In this document: positions 1 through 10,093 of the stretch, piece by piece
How the letters are laid out: every line of letters starts with the position of its first letter
Numbering within the stretch: position 1 is the stretch's first letter
From: Prolixibacteraceae bacterium
Lineage (GTDB): Bacteria; Bacteroidota; Bacteroidia; Bacteroidales; Prolixibacteraceae
Direction of reading: 5' to 3'
Length of the DNA stretch: 61,872 bases
Assembly: GCA_030602265.1 (NCBI GenBank)
Contig: JAUWAB010000019.1
Coordinates: 1-61,872, forward strand
Made by a program: the position numbers and the translations under genes
Notes under the pieces: generated by a model
Database searches by the model: none
What the model was told of the DNA's origin: nothing
What the model saw: only the letters and a program-made list of their open reading frames with translations

Positions 1-70
1 ATTTAACACAAAACTTGCCTGTCGCTGGCAAAAATGCTTTACTTTTAGTATTCTTTATTTTGGAACTTTT

Positions 71-3000
71 ATGAAAAACATAGTTGTCTTCACATTTTTA
101 CTGCTGTTAACATTTCAAACCATGGCACAGAAACAATACACCCGGCAATGGGCGATGGCTGATTCCCTGGAGAACCTGGGACAGGCTCAGTCAGCCCTCG
201 ATGTGGTAACCCAAATCTTCGCCGAAAGTAAGGCGGAGGGAAACCATCCTCAGGCCATTAAGGCCATGATGTACCGCATCCGGATCGAATCGGGCTTCAG
301 CGAAGACTACTTTGGCAATGCAATTGCCTTGCTCAGCAGTGAGCTGGAAGCCGCCGCGGCTCCCGTCCGTCAGGTGTTAAGCTCCATCCTGGCACAGGTT
401 TGCTGGGAGTATTACCGCAACAACCAGTGGGAAATCAACCAGCGGACGCCCTTAGCCGGGGATAATCCAGGAGAGATCTCCACCTGGGATGCCCGGAAAT
501 TTGTAAGCGTCACCACCGGATTATACCGGCAATCGCTTTTAGAACCTGCCCTGATGCAACAGACCGATATCGGAGCGTTCGAGGCCATCCTCGAAAAGAA
601 TAAGGAAACCCGGAATCTGAGACCTACCCTCTACGATTTCTTAGCCTTCCGGGCGATTGATTTTTTCTCCTCGGAACGGGCTTCCATAACCCGGCCGGCC
701 GCCCAATTCAACACCCGGGATGCCTGCTACTTCGGCCCGGTTGCCACTTTTGCCAGTCTTGAACTGGCCTCCGCCGATCCGCTTTCCTTCGAATTTCAGG
801 CGATGCAGCTTTTTCAGCAGCTTCTCCGGTTCAGACTTTCCGGTTCAGCAACTCCTGAACCCCTTGTTGACGCGGATCTCCTGCGCTTGGCCTATGTTCA
901 CCGGATCAGCACCCTGCCAGAAAAGGACAGTTTATATATACAGGCGTTGCGACAGCTTTATACCCTCCATGAGGGCCATCCTGTTTCCGCGGAAGTCGCC
1001 TTCGCCCTGGCCGGACAACTGCGCAGCCTGGGATTTACCTATCAGCCGCTGGTTTCTGATCAGCATAAATGGACAGTGAAGGAAGCTTTGGAATTGGCTG
1101 AAATGACCGCAGCGAAGTTCCCGGAAACCGACGGAGGAAAAAATTGCAGCGTGCTGGCCAAAGAAATCCGCTCTTCCATGCTGCGGATCACCGCCAACGG
1201 CCAGGTCGTTCCGAAAAGACCGTCGCTGGCTTCGGTCGAATACCGGAATGTGGATACGCTCTTCATCCGGATTTTAAAGGCCGATCCTGAAAAAAGCCGG
1301 GTGACTTACCACCGGGAGGGCAGCGAATTGTTGAAGGAGCTCGTACGGCAGAAACCATTGAGTTCATGGCATCAGGTTATTCCGGATGACGGCGATTTTC
1401 AGCCGCACCGTACCGAAATTATGATTCCCCCGCTCGATCCGGGATATTATATGCTCCTGGTCTCCTCCACCAAAAAATTCAGTACCGATTCGGAGATCAG
1501 TGCGTTTCCGTTCTGGAGTACGTCGCTCAGCGTGATGAACCGGCGCCTGCCTGACGGCGATGCTGAAATCATGGTGCTCGACAGGAATACGGGCAGTCCG
1601 TTAAAGGGGGTCAGGGTCAGGCATTACTCCGGCCTCTACGATTATAAGAAGCGTGAGGTGGTTTTCAGGGCTGGCGAGGAAGCCCGGACGGACCAGAACG
1701 GCTATGTGGTGATCAGGCCATCTGCAGATGAGCGCCAGGATCAGGCTTACCTGTTGCTTGCCACCCGGAAGGACCGGTTTATGACGGACCCTTTTTTTGA
1801 CTACTACGCACCTTTCCGGGAACCTGTTCCCGAAACCCGGACGTTCTTCTTCACCGACCGGTCGATCTACCGGCCCGGACAACCGATTCATTTCAAGGGT
1901 ATTGTGCTGGAAAAACTGGGCAACAAATCGGAAGTACGAAAGGATTATACCCTGACGGTGAGGTTCAACGACGTCAACGGCCTGGAAATTGCCAGAAGGG
2001 AAGTCAGGACCAACGAATTCGGCTCCTTCTCGGGCACTTTTACCGCACCCATGGGGTCCCTCACCGGCATGATGCCCATCATTACGGAGACGGGGCGGAC
2101 CTTTATCCGTGTGGAAGAATACAAGCGTCCGAAGTTCGAAGTTACCTTCGATCCGGTGGAAGGGGCATACAAATTGGGCAGTGAAGTGGAGGTCAAAGGC
2201 CGGGCAATGGCCTATGCCGGTGGGGCGCTGACAGATGCCAAGGTCAGCTACCGGGTGGTCCGCAATGCCCGTTTCCCGTTTTACAGATGGAGCCCGGGTG
2301 AACGGATTACGCCATCCCGGGATATGGAAATTGCCAGCGGCGTGATCCAAACCGGCGATGACGGCACTTTCAGCATCCGTTTTACCGCCATTCCCGACCT
2401 GAACGTGGCCGAATCGTACGATCCGGTTTTCACTTATACCCTCTATGCAGATGTCACTGATATCAGCGGCGAAACCCGGTCGGGACAAACCTCGGTGAGT
2501 GCCGGCTACAAGGCCATGGAGATCAGCACCGACCTGGAGGAGTATATGAACGGAAGCGACAGCCTGAAGATCCGGGTTACCACGGCCAATTTAGCCGGAC
2601 AACCGGAGCCGGCCTCGGGTACAGTCCGGGTATATAAGGTCATTGCGCCCGGTCAGGTGCTTTTCACCAGGAAATGGCCCCGCCCCGACAAACACACCCT
2701 TTCGCCAGGGGAATTCAGGAAACACTTCCCTGGGGAGGTATACGACAATGAAGATGACATCACCACCTGGCAAAAAGGGGCGACCATTTTCACCGGAGAT
2801 TTTAAAACCCCGGATGAGCGGGGGATGTTGATACAGGCAAATCCGCAGCCGGGATTGTATATGTCTGAAATCTGGTCGGCCGACCGTTTTGGCACAGAAG
2901 TGGTCCATACCCAATATTTCAATGTATATAAACCGGTTTCCGGAAAGACGGAGATGACGGGGCCGCTGACCGTTCAGCTGACAAAACAAAAGGCTGAGCC

Positions 3001-6000
3001 CGGAGAGAGCGTTTCAGTGGTGGTGGCCTCGCCGCTGCGGAAGACTACCGTCCGTTTCGAAGCCGGATCATCCGGAGGTAAGCTGTTTCAGCGTACCCTT
3101 CTTCTCGACCGGGAACAGATGAATCTGGAGATCCCGGTTTTTGAAGAACACCGCGGGAATATTTCCTTCAACTTCACCATGGTTTACCGGAACCGGGTTG
3201 TCCGGCAGGTCAGGACAATCTTGGTTCCGTATACCAACAAGGAACTTGACATCACCGTCGGCAGTTTCCGGAGTGCCCTGGAGCCCGGACAAGAGGAAGA
3301 GTGGCAGATCACCGTCAAGGATAAAAAGGGCGACCGCGTGGCTGCTGAACTGCTGGCCGGGATGTACGATGCCTCCCTGGATGCCTTTGTCAGTCACGCA
3401 TGGCCGTTTTCCATATATGAAAACTTCCGGGGTGTCAACCCATGGAATAATGACCTGTCGTTTAATACCTCCGGGGGCATTATCCATTGGTATCCTCAGG
3501 ATTTTGGACACATTTTAAGCAAAGAATATGAAAGTCTGGCCGGCCTGGAACGGTACGGGCATCGGGAGGTTCTTTTTATGGCACAATCGGATGCAGGTTC
3601 CGGCATACAGATCAGGGGGACCAGCACTTTGGGCATGGTGGCAGCCGCAAAATCGGAGGCTGCAGAGGAAGCTTCAGTTTTTTATTTGGCTGACGAAAAT
3701 ATTCCGGTTCTCCGGCAGCAATCCTCCACATCACCCTCGGTTCCCGGCAGCGAAATGGTCCCGGCGAAACCCCGGACTGATTTCAGCGAAACGGCCTTTT
3801 TCTTTCCGCAATTAGCCACCAATGAAAACGGGGAGACCGTGCTGAAGTTTATAATGCCGGAATCGCTCACCCGCTGGCGGATGATGGGACTGGCCCACAC
3901 CAAAGACATGAAAATTGGATATTTAGAGAAATCGTTGGTAACCCGGAAGGAGCTGATGGTATTCCCCAATGCCCCGCGGTTCCTCCGCGAAGGCGACCGG
4001 ATGGAGTTTTCGGCGAGGATTTCCAACCTGTCGGACCAGGCGCTGAACGGAAAGGCGGAGATCCGGTTCTTTGATGCCATCACCATGCAGCCGGCAGATG
4101 ACCGGATGAAGGTGGGCGACACTTCCCGGGCTTTCAGCATAAAAGAGAACGGAAATGCATTAGTTACCTGGGAGATCATCGTACCCGAAGGAATGCAGGC
4201 GGTGGTTTACCGGATCACTGCATCGGCAGGTTCTTTTTCCGACGGGGAAGAGGCTGCCTTGCCGGTGCTGACCAACCGCATGCTGGTGACCGAGTCGCTG
4301 CCCTTGCCAGTCCGGGGGAATTCCTCCAAAACCTACACCTTCGATAAACTGCTCAACTCCGGAAAGGCCGGCAGCACGCTGAGAAATTTCCGGCTGACCC
4401 TGGAGTACACCTCCAATCCGGCCTGGTATGCCGTGCAGGCGCTGCCTTACCTGATGGAGTACCCGCATGAATGTGCCGAGCAGGTGTTCAGCCGGCTTTA
4501 TGCGAATACCCTGGCCAGCCATATCGCCAACAGCGACCCGAAAATCCGGCGAGTGTTCGATGCCTGGAAAATGATCAGTCCGGATGCCCTGAAATCAAAT
4601 CTGGAAAAGAACGAAGAGCTCAAATCGCTGCTGATCCAGGAAACCCCCTGGGTCAGGGAGGCAAAGGATGAATCCGAAAGGAAGCAACGGCTGGGACTGC
4701 TGTTCGACCTGAACCGGATGTCGCAGGAGCAGACCAGTGCCTACCGCAAATTGTCTGAGCTGCAGATGGCCAACGGGGGCTGGCCCTGGTTCCCCGGAAT
4801 GCCCGAAAGCGAATATATCACCCGGCATATCCTTGCCGGCCTGGGACGGTTGAAGCAATCAGGGGCCCTCACGGCCAGCCGTTTCCCGGATCTGGAGACG
4901 GTTACGGAACGAGCCATCCGGTTTTTGGACCAGCAAATGCTGAAATCCTACCAGAAGCTGAAGAAGGACGATCCGGAATTCCGGAAAAACAAGCACCTGG
5001 GCAACGATGTGGTCCACTACCTCTATGCCCGGTCATATTTCTACACGGAACTGCCTGAAGATTCGCTGCTTCGGGAGATGGTGGGCTATTACAGGGAGCA
5101 GAGTGTGCAATACTGGCCCCGCGACAACAACTACCTGAAAGCCATGGCCGCTCTTTATCTGAACCGTTACGGCGAGCGGAAGACGGCACTGCTGATTATG
5201 AAGTCGCTGTCGGAAACGGCCCTGCACAACGAGGAGACGGGTATGTACTGGCGCAACCAGCGCCGCGGCTGGTTCTGGTACGAGGCTCCGGTGGAGACGC
5301 ACGCGCTGCTGATCACGGCCTTCGATGAGGTGGCTGGTGACGAGAAGGCGGTGGAGGCGCTGAAGGTGTGGCTGCTGAAACAGAAGCAGACCCAGGACTG
5401 GGGCACGACCAAAGCGACCGCCGAAGCGGTGCACGCCCTGCTGATGCGTGGCGAGTCGCTGCTGGCTTCGGATGAACCGGTGCAGATCCGCATCGGGAAC
5501 AAACCGGTGGAAGCGCCATCCGGAGAGGGCACTGCACGCGAACCCGGCACCGGTTACTTCAAGACGGCCTGGGGCGCGCCGGAGATCACCCCGGAGATGG
5601 GCAGGGTGGAAGTGAAGAATCCCAATCACGGGCCCGCTTGGGGAGCCCTCTACTGGCAATATTTCGAGCAGCTGGATAAGATTACCTCCGCCGGCTCGCC
5701 GCTCAGCCTGAAGAAAGAGCTGTTCCGCGAAGTAAACTCACCGGAAGGGCCGGTACTCGAAGCCATCACACCGGAGAAGCCGCTGCAGGTGGGAGATAAG
5801 GTGGTGGTGCGGGTGATCCTGAATGCCGACCGCGATATGGAGTATGTCCACCTGAAGGATATGCGGGCGGCTGCCTTTGAGCCCGTGAATGTGTTGTCGG
5901 GCTACCGCTGGCAGGCCGGATTAGGCTATTACGAATCCACCCGCGATGCGGCCACCAACTTCTTTATCGGCTACCTGCCAAAAGGGACCTGGGTGTTTGA

Positions 6001-6118
6001 ATACAGGCTCCACGCCACGCAGAAAGGGGAATTCTCCAACGGGATTACCACGGTCCAATGCATGTACGCCCCTGAGTTCGGGGCGCATTCCGAAGGAATA
6101 AGGATTAAGGTGGAGTGA
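71..6118 (+). CDS. Alpha-2-macroglobulin family protein, very large, secreted or surface
   Basis: A 2015-residue protein starting with a signal peptide (MKNIVVFTFLLLLTFQTMAQ). Bacterial alpha-2-macroglobulins are thought to trap proteases: cleavage in a bait region exposes an internal thioester that binds the attacker. The thioester motif is present as C-A-E-Q at residues 1468-1471, inside PYLMEYPHECAEQVF, followed by the helical thioester domain. Residues about 560-700 (ETRTFFFTDRSIYRPGQPIHFKG) are the usual MG domains, and FFFPQLATNENGETVLKFIMPESLTRWRMMG precedes the thioester domain as usual. A low-complexity Ala/Ser/Glu-rich stretch around residues 1180-1235 is the likely bait region. It contains QIRGTSTLG, which resembles the start of a TonB plug domain. 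The protein stands alone, convergent with the methyltransferase. Family call strong; role in protease defence is inferred. Confidence 0.9.
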   Translation: MKNIVVFTFLLLLTFQTMAQKQYTRQWAMADSLENLGQAQSALDVVTQIFAESKAEGNHPQAIKAMMYRIRIESGFSEDYFGNAIALLSSELEAAAAPVRQVLSSILAQVCWEYYRNNQWEINQRTPLAGDNPGEISTWDARKFVSVTTGLYRQSLLEPALMQQTDIGAFEAILEKNKETRNLRPTLYDFLAFRAIDFFSSERASITRPAAQFNTRDACYFGPVATFASLELASADPLSFEFQAMQLFQQLLRFRLSGSATPEPLVDADLLRLAYVHRISTLPEKDSLYIQALRQLYTLHEGHPVSAEVAFALAGQLRSLGFTYQPLVSDQHKWTVKEALELAEMTAAKFPETDGGKNCSVLAKEIRSSMLRITANGQVVPKRPSLASVEYRNVDTLFIRILKADPEKSRVTYHREGSELLKELVRQKPLSSWHQVIPDDGDFQPHRTEIMIPPLDPGYYMLLVSSTKKFSTDSEISAFPFWSTSLSVMNRRLPDGDAEIMVLDRNTGSPLKGVRVRHYSGLYDYKKREVVFRAGEEARTDQNGYVVIRPSADERQDQAYLLLATRKDRFMTDPFFDYYAPFREPVPETRTFFFTDRSIYRPGQPIHFKGIVLEKLGNKSEVRKDYTLTVRFNDVNGLEIARREVRTNEFGSFSGTFTAPMGSLTGMMPIITETGRTFIRVEEYKRPKFEVTFDPVEGAYKLGSEVEVKGRAMAYAGGALTDAKVSYRVVRNARFPFYRWSPGERITPSRDMEIASGVIQTGDDGTFSIRFTAIPDLNVAESYDPVFTYTLYADVTDISGETRSGQTSVSAGYKAMEISTDLEEYMNGSDSLKIRVTTANLAGQPEPASGTVRVYKVIAPGQVLFTRKWPRPDKHTLSPGEFRKHFPGEVYDNEDDITTWQKGATIFTGDFKTPDERGMLIQANPQPGLYMSEIWSADRFGTEVVHTQYFNVYKPVSGKTEMTGPLTVQLTKQKAEPGESVSVVVASPLRKTTVRFEAGSSGGKLFQRTLLLDREQMNLEIPVFEEHRGNISFNFTMVYRNRVVRQVRTILVPYTNKELDITVGSFRSALEPGQEEEWQITVKDKKGDRVAAELLAGMYDASLDAFVSHAWPFSIYENFRGVNPWNNDLSFNTSGGIIHWYPQDFGHILSKEYESLAGLERYGHREVLFMAQSDAGSGIQIRGTSTLGMVAAAKSEAAEEASVFYLADENIPVLRQQSSTSPSVPGSEMVPAKPRTDFSETAFFFPQLATNENGETVLKFIMPESLTRWRMMGLAHTKDMKIGYLEKSLVTRKELMVFPNAPRFLREGDRMEFSARISNLSDQALNGKAEIRFFDAITMQPADDRMKVGDTSRAFSIKENGNALVTWEIIVPEGMQAVVYRITASAGSFSDGEEAALPVLTNRMLVTESLPLPVRGNSSKTYTFDKLLNSGKAGSTLRNFRLTLEYTSNPAWYAVQALPYLMEYPHECAEQVFSRLYANTLASHIANSDPKIRRVFDAWKMISPDALKSNLEKNEELKSLLIQETPWVREAKDESERKQRLGLLFDLNRMSQEQTSAYRKLSELQMANGGWPWFPGMPESEYITRHILAGLGRLKQSGALTASRFPDLETVTERAIRFLDQQMLKSYQKLKKDDPEFRKNKHLGNDVVHYLYARSYFYTELPEDSLLREMVGYYREQSVQYWPRDNNYLKAMAALYLNRYGERKTALLIMKSLSETALHNEETGMYWRNQRRGWFWYEAPVETHALLITAFDEVAGDEKAVEALKVWLLKQKQTQDWGTTKATAEAVHALLMRGESLLASDEPVQIRIGNKPVEAPSGEGTAREPGTGYFKTAWGAPEITPEMGRVEVKNPNHGPAWGALYWQYFEQLDKITSAGSPLSLKKELFREVNSPEGPVLEAITPEKPLQVGDKVVVRVILNADRDMEYVHLKDMRAAAFEPVNVLSGYRWQAGLGYYESTRDAATNFFIGYLPKGTWVFEYRLHATQKGEFSNGITTVQCMYAPEFGAHSEGIRIKVE

Positions 6119-6175
6119 CTTTGGGAGGACGAAACAGCCATTTGCCGGGCAACTGGCCGGTTATCCCAGCATAAA

Positions 6176-6880
6176 TTAGTGTGGAGTAGCTTTCCGGAGG
6201 ATGTAATAGACCGACCGGAACAGTGCCGGCTTTTCGCGGTACAGTGCGATTTCCGCCAGGTCGTTTTGAAAGAGTTCCTGTTTGTGCGGGGCATTACCGG
6301 CTTCGATGCGGCTGTTCAGGTGGCTGTAGAAATCGTTCCACCAGACTTTTTCGTCCAATGTGAAGCGTTGGATAATCTGGTAGTGGTATCTTGCAAGGAT
6401 TTCCTGTTTCGCTTCGGATTCCCCCTCTTCATCATGGATTATAAGATATCCCTGGTTTTTCAGAACCTGGTCGGCCAGCTTCAGTCCGTTTTCAAATCCG
6501 ATGACGTTCAGCAGTCCTTCGGCAATAATCAGATCGAAAGTTTGAGGCGTGAAATCCATATCAAAAACCGATTTCCGGCAGATGGTGATTGCTGAAGCAA
6601 ATTTCTGGCGGGCAATCTTTCTTCTCAGCAAGGTCAGCGCCCTGATATCGGTATCTACGGCAAAAACCTTCCCCTCAAAATGGTTAGCCAGAATGGTGGT
6701 CGGTACACCTGATCCGCAGCCCATATCGAGCATCACCGGGTTATTCAGAGTGGGTAAATGATTCAATGCCTTAATGAGATGTTTCGACAGGTAATATCTG
6801 CAGTTGTCACGTACTGCAACCGGATCAACATACGCGTTTTCCGGAGATGTTAAACCGGTATTGGACTTTATATCGTTCAT
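6176..6880 (-). CDS. Class I SAM-dependent methyltransferase
   Basis: The reading frame can extend upstream to 6943, but the 21 extra residues are poorly conserved-looking; I take the Met of MNDIKSNTGLTSPEN (codon at 6878-6880), giving 234 residues. Motif I of Rossmann methyltransferases is clear (VMLDMGCGSGVPT), followed by an acidic residue at the end of strand 2 (VFAVDTDIRAL) and a motif IV-like FDLIIAEGLLNVIG. The substrate cannot be read from sequence; SAM-dependent methylation of a small molecule is typical for this architecture. It converges on the alpha-2-macroglobulin gene with about 57 bp between stops. Confidence 0.8.
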   Translation of the reverse strand: MNDIKSNTGLTSPENAYVDPVAVRDNCRYYLSKHLIKALNHLPTLNNPVMLDMGCGSGVPTTILANHFEGKVFAVDTDIRALTLLRRKIARQKFASAITICRKSVFDMDFTPQTFDLIIAEGLLNVIGFENGLKLADQVLKNQGYLIIHDEEGESEAKQEILARYHYQIIQRFTLDEKVWWNDFYSHLNSRIEAGNAPHKQELFQNDLAEIALYREKPALFRSVYYILRKATPH

Positions 6881-7049
6881 CTGATGTATCTTATCAAAAT
6901 GAAATTTTTTAAACCACAAAGTTGAGAAGGCACAATGTACCACAAAGATTTTTGGTCTTGATTCTTGATACCGGATGCTTGATACCTTTGCTAAATCTAC
7001 CAGCTTTAGCCAGTTATTTGAATACGGACTCTCTTATTTATCCTCAAGG

Positions 7050-7089
7050 TCTGATGTCTGATGTCTAATGTCTGATGTCTCATGTCTTG
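7050..7089. repeat. Heptanucleotide tandem repeat (TCTGATG)n
   Basis: Five and a half consecutive 7-bp units: TCTGATG, TCTGATG, TCTAATG, TCTGATG, TCTCATG, TCTTG. Intergenic, between the methyltransferase and the short beta-barrel-protein remnant. Three other 7-bp arrays with different unit sequences occur at 45271-45340, 55705-55739 and 55811-55845. Confidence 0.85.
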
Positions 7090-7112
7090 TTCCCTCCCCC
7101 CAGCCATCTCAT

Positions 7113-7529
7113 TTACTTCTGCAGGGACGATACTCTTCTGCCGGTGGCAGCCAGTTCCTGCTCCTGTTTCTGAAGGAAGATAATTCCTAACTGAATACTG
7201 GCCTGGTAATCTTCTGAAGAGTCGAGGGAAATGGTTGTCCCCTCATATCCCGGATACGAGAAGCGGAGGTAGCAGTCTGCCGGATTCCGTGTACTCAGGC
7301 AGAATTTCCCGTCCTGGTTGGTAATGGTGGCGGCAATCTGGGTGGAGTCGGCCGATGAGAATAATCCTACAATGGCATTTGTAAACGGTTTTCTGGCATC
7401 GGTATCCATAACCTGTCCGGTGATCCGGGTCCGTGAGAAGGCTTCGATGGTGCGTCCTGCCCTGGTCCCGCGGGCGGAAGACCAGGCCAGTGACAGCAGT
7501 AAAATAATTAACATGGTAATTGTCTTCAT
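7113..7529 (-). pseudogene. Orphan carboxypeptidase-regulatory-like domain, probable remnant of a beta-barrel outer-membrane protein
   Basis: 138 residues: a signal peptide (MKTITMLIILLLSLAWSSA) followed by one carboxypeptidase regulatory-like domain (ITGQVMDTDARKPFTNAIVGLF ... NQDGKFCL ... LRFSYPGYEGT ... LGIIFLQ). This is the usual N-terminal domain of Bacteroidota outer-membrane receptors. It lines up by eye with the start of the 793-residue beta-barrel protein encoded at 18353-20731 (ITGTIYDHEDGQPVPFANVALF, NQEGFFSL, LRISAIGYDPQ, LGSIGL). Here the frame stops just after the point where the plug domain would begin (AATGRRVSSLQK). Either a truncated gene whose barrel is gone, or a small secreted domain still in use. 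The frame itself is intact, so loss of function is an inference. Confidence 0.55.
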
Positions 7530-7729
7530 GGTTCTGTTTTCTGAATATTGTCTGCATTGTAAAATATAAGAGCAAATTTCAGCATTTCAGTGGGTTCAGA
7601 CAAAAACAAGTGGGTGAATGGCGGATATAAGGCGGTAAAAGCGTACCCCGGAGGGGTGAGCCTGCAATACAGTGTCTGGTAATGGGTTAAAAGCCTTAAT
7701 AACTGAATCTTGCCGGTGGGGCCAGACGA

Positions 7730-8140
7730 TCAGATTCCAGCCATCTGACGGAACCTGGCTAACAGCCATTCCGGGGTCTTGATGGGCCGGCCGGTTTCGC
7801 GGCTGGTCGAGATCAGCACCACCTCGCCGTGGTTGATCATCTCGCCGTTCTGGTTGTAGATTTCGGTTTTGATTTTGAACCGGACCGCCGGCAGTTCCTC
7901 TACCATGGTCCTCACGGTAAGGAGATCATCGTAAACGGCCGGTTTTATGTAGGTAATGTGGAGGCTCCTGACGGGCCAGATCAGTCCGGCCTCTTCAATC
8001 TCCTTATAGGTAATCCCGTGTGCCCGGAGCAATTCGGTACGGGCAATTTCATAATAACGCGGGTAGGTGCCGTAGTAAACCACACCCATCATGTCGGTGT
8101 CTCCGTAACATACCCTGATCTGGGTTTCATGCTGTATCAT
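7730..8140 (-). CDS. Acyl-CoA thioesterase, YbgC/4HBT hot-dog family
   Basis: 136 residues, the normal length of single hot-dog thioesterases. The N-terminal YGDTDMMGVVYYGTYPRYYEIARTELLR matches the 4-hydroxybenzoyl-CoA thioesterase/YbgC signature, with the catalytic Asp in YGDTD and the conserved VYYGxY segment. Such enzymes hydrolyse acyl-CoA thioesters in the cytoplasm; in proteobacteria YbgC sits with tol-pal, but no tol genes are near here, so the substrate is open. A copy of the interspersed repeat (8163-8372) lies just upstream, and its conserved end is about 20 bp before the start codon. Confidence 0.85.
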   Translation of the reverse strand: MIQHETQIRVCYGDTDMMGVVYYGTYPRYYEIARTELLRAHGITYKEIEEAGLIWPVRSLHITYIKPAVYDDLLTVRTMVEELPAVRFKIKTEIYNQNGEMINHGEVVLISTSRETGRPIKTPEWLLARFRQMAGI

Positions 8141-8162
8141 AATCTGTTGTATGCTGTTATTT

Positions 8163-8372
8163 CGCTTGAATATATTACATCTTAATTGTTTAATATCAAA
8201 TCGTTGTTGTTATTCATTCAATCTCTTAGGGATTGAATGTGGATAGCAAAAACGGGCTGGAGCGAACAGGAGACCCTGGGGTCTACCCATTTGTTGATAC
8301 CTCTGTTATACCCACATGTCACCCTTACGGGGCTCTTGCCGGGCTTCCAAATTGGGCCTTTCAGTCCATCTC
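8163..8372. repeat. Interspersed structured repeat, copy A
   Basis: Most diverged of three copies. It keeps the conserved end (complement of AATATATTCAAGYGAAAT), a first hairpin AATC..GGGATT, an outer stem ATGTGG/CCACAT, an inner hairpin AGACCC-TG-GGGTCT, and the CCCTTACGGGG hairpin. The 3' tail (GGGGCTCTTGCCG ... TCCATC) matches copy C. The other strand of the region also contains short reading frames that are repeat-derived and not believable genes. Fills the gap between the thioesterase and the M28 peptidase. Confidence 0.75.
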
Positions 8373-8463
8373 CCCGCTGCTTAGCAATTGTTTCCCCGCG
8401 CCTTCCACGCTGCTTCGCGATTGTATCGCGGAGCAAACACATAAAGCAGCATAACAGCTTTCC

Positions 8464-10071
8464 TTACCGGCTGAACCCCGCGCCTTCCTTCCAGGCTGGC
8501 CATACGTCCTTTTGCGTCAGTTGCCTTCCCACCCGGTAAAAGAGGATGGCGTCGTCAACCAGTCCGGTAAGGTCGTCGCGCCCCGGAACGTACTCGTCCT
8601 GCGGGGTGTGGTACACCGACTGCCAGTACTCTGCAATCTTTTGAAGGGTCTTCTCTCTCCCGTATTTCGCTGCATCGGTATACCCCTTGGCAAAAATGGC
8701 CGGAACGCCTTTTTTTACGAACGGAAAATGGTCCGACCGGAAGAACATGCCATTCTCCGGATTGGGATCGGTGTCCATGTACCGTCCCAGAGCGGCAGCT
8801 TCTGCGGCAACCAGCTCGTCCATTTCTGAATAGCCTGCTCCGGTAAGGGTGATGTCGTTGAACGATCCCAGAAAGAGGATTACGTCGGAATTGATCACCC
8901 CAACCGTTTTTTCCATCGGAAAGAATGGGTTGGCTACATAGTGCTCGGCGCCGATAAGGCCCGATTCCTCGGCGGTCGGTGACAGGAACAGCACCGATCT
9001 CTCCGGTTGGGGACCCGCCTTGAAGGCACGGGCAATCTCCAGCATCCAGGCGATGGCACTGGCATTGTCGGTGGCCCCGTTGTATATGGAGTCACCGTTA
9101 ACCGGGGTACCCACACCCAGGTGGTCCCAGTGCGCCGTGTACACCAGCACTTCATCGGGCCGCTCTGATCCCCGGATTAATCCGCAAACATTTTGGGAAA
9201 CGCCTGTCTCAAACTGGTTCTTCATCCAGCCCGACACTTTTGCAGGAAGCACGAAAGGAGCAAAATCCGGAGAAACCGCCTGTTTCTTCAATTCGGAGAA
9301 ATCGAGCCCGCAGGCTTCGAACAACTTCGTGGCTGCATCCAGACTTATCCACCCTTCAAAGTCGCACCGGTCGCGGTAGCCGTCGTCGGGTGCCGGATAA
9401 AGCTTGACCGTCTCGCCGTTGTTGGCGGCCACTTCCCAGGGGTATCCGGCCGGTCCGGTTTCATGGACGATAAAGCAGGCTTTGGCGCCTTGCCGGGCAG
9501 CTTCCTCGAATTTGTAGGTCCAGCGGCCGTAATAAGTCATCTCATGCCCCCGGAAATATTCCGAGTCGGTGCCGTAGCCGGGGTCATTGACGAACACAAT
9601 GATGGTTTTTCCGGCCACATCCAGCCCGGCAAAGTCGTTCCGGCCATAATCGGGCGCCACGATGCCAAATCCGGCAAAAATCACTTCCGAATGGTCCAGG
9701 ACCGGTTCTTCGTTTATTTTTCGTGAAAACGAGACATATTCTGATAACTTGTTGAATTTCAATATTCCTGACGGGGTGCTGAAATCGAGGGTGGGGGATA
9801 TTACCGAGCTTACCTTCAGGATCGGGACATCCTGAAAATAACTGCCCTGATTGGCCCCGTCCAGGCCGATTTCCTGCATCCTGGAGGCAATGTAAGCGGT
9901 TACTGCAGGTTCCGTTTCTGTCATCGGCATCCTGCCCAGGTATTTGTCGTCCGACAGTTCCTTTATGGTTTTCTCCATTTCAGCCAGGGAAATGGCTTTT
10001 TCCCCTGAACCGGTTATGTGTTGCTGGCATGCCCCTAACAGTAACAGAAGCAGCAAGGCCTTGATAAACAT
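8464..10071 (-). CDS. M28 family metallopeptidase lipoprotein with PA domain
   Basis: Two-zinc aminopeptidase family. The Met at 10069-10071 (MFIKALLLLLLLGACQQ) is the likely start, giving 535 residues with a lipoprotein signal and lipobox LLGAC. The longer in-frame start at 10128 would add MFKLKYIQVK, encoded by the end of the interspersed repeat and shared with the VanZ-like gene at 61 kb, so I reject it. A PA domain occupies about residues 110-280. Metal ligands are visible in order: HWDHLG, GATDNASAIA, TAEESGLIGA, INSDV and RSDHFPF. Likely a lipid-anchored peptidase in the periplasm or at the outer membrane that removes N-terminal residues from peptides. Confidence 0.88.
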   Translation of the reverse strand: MFIKALLLLLLLGACQQHITGSGEKAISLAEMEKTIKELSDDKYLGRMPMTETEPAVTAYIASRMQEIGLDGANQGSYFQDVPILKVSSVISPTLDFSTPSGILKFNKLSEYVSFSRKINEEPVLDHSEVIFAGFGIVAPDYGRNDFAGLDVAGKTIIVFVNDPGYGTDSEYFRGHEMTYYGRWTYKFEEAARQGAKACFIVHETGPAGYPWEVAANNGETVKLYPAPDDGYRDRCDFEGWISLDAATKLFEACGLDFSELKKQAVSPDFAPFVLPAKVSGWMKNQFETGVSQNVCGLIRGSERPDEVLVYTAHWDHLGVGTPVNGDSIYNGATDNASAIAWMLEIARAFKAGPQPERSVLFLSPTAEESGLIGAEHYVANPFFPMEKTVGVINSDVILFLGSFNDITLTGAGYSEMDELVAAEAAALGRYMDTDPNPENGMFFRSDHFPFVKKGVPAIFAKGYTDAAKYGREKTLQKIAEYWQSVYHTPQDEYVPGRDDLTGLVDDAILFYRVGRQLTQKDVWPAWKEGAGFSR

Positions 10072-10093
10072 AGATAATCGTATATTAAAATGG

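Noticed and set aside
8218-8539. Small reading frames of 73-100 residues between the thioesterase and peptidase
   Set aside because: They run through the interspersed repeat copy A and have no coding character; similar frames appear in copy C.
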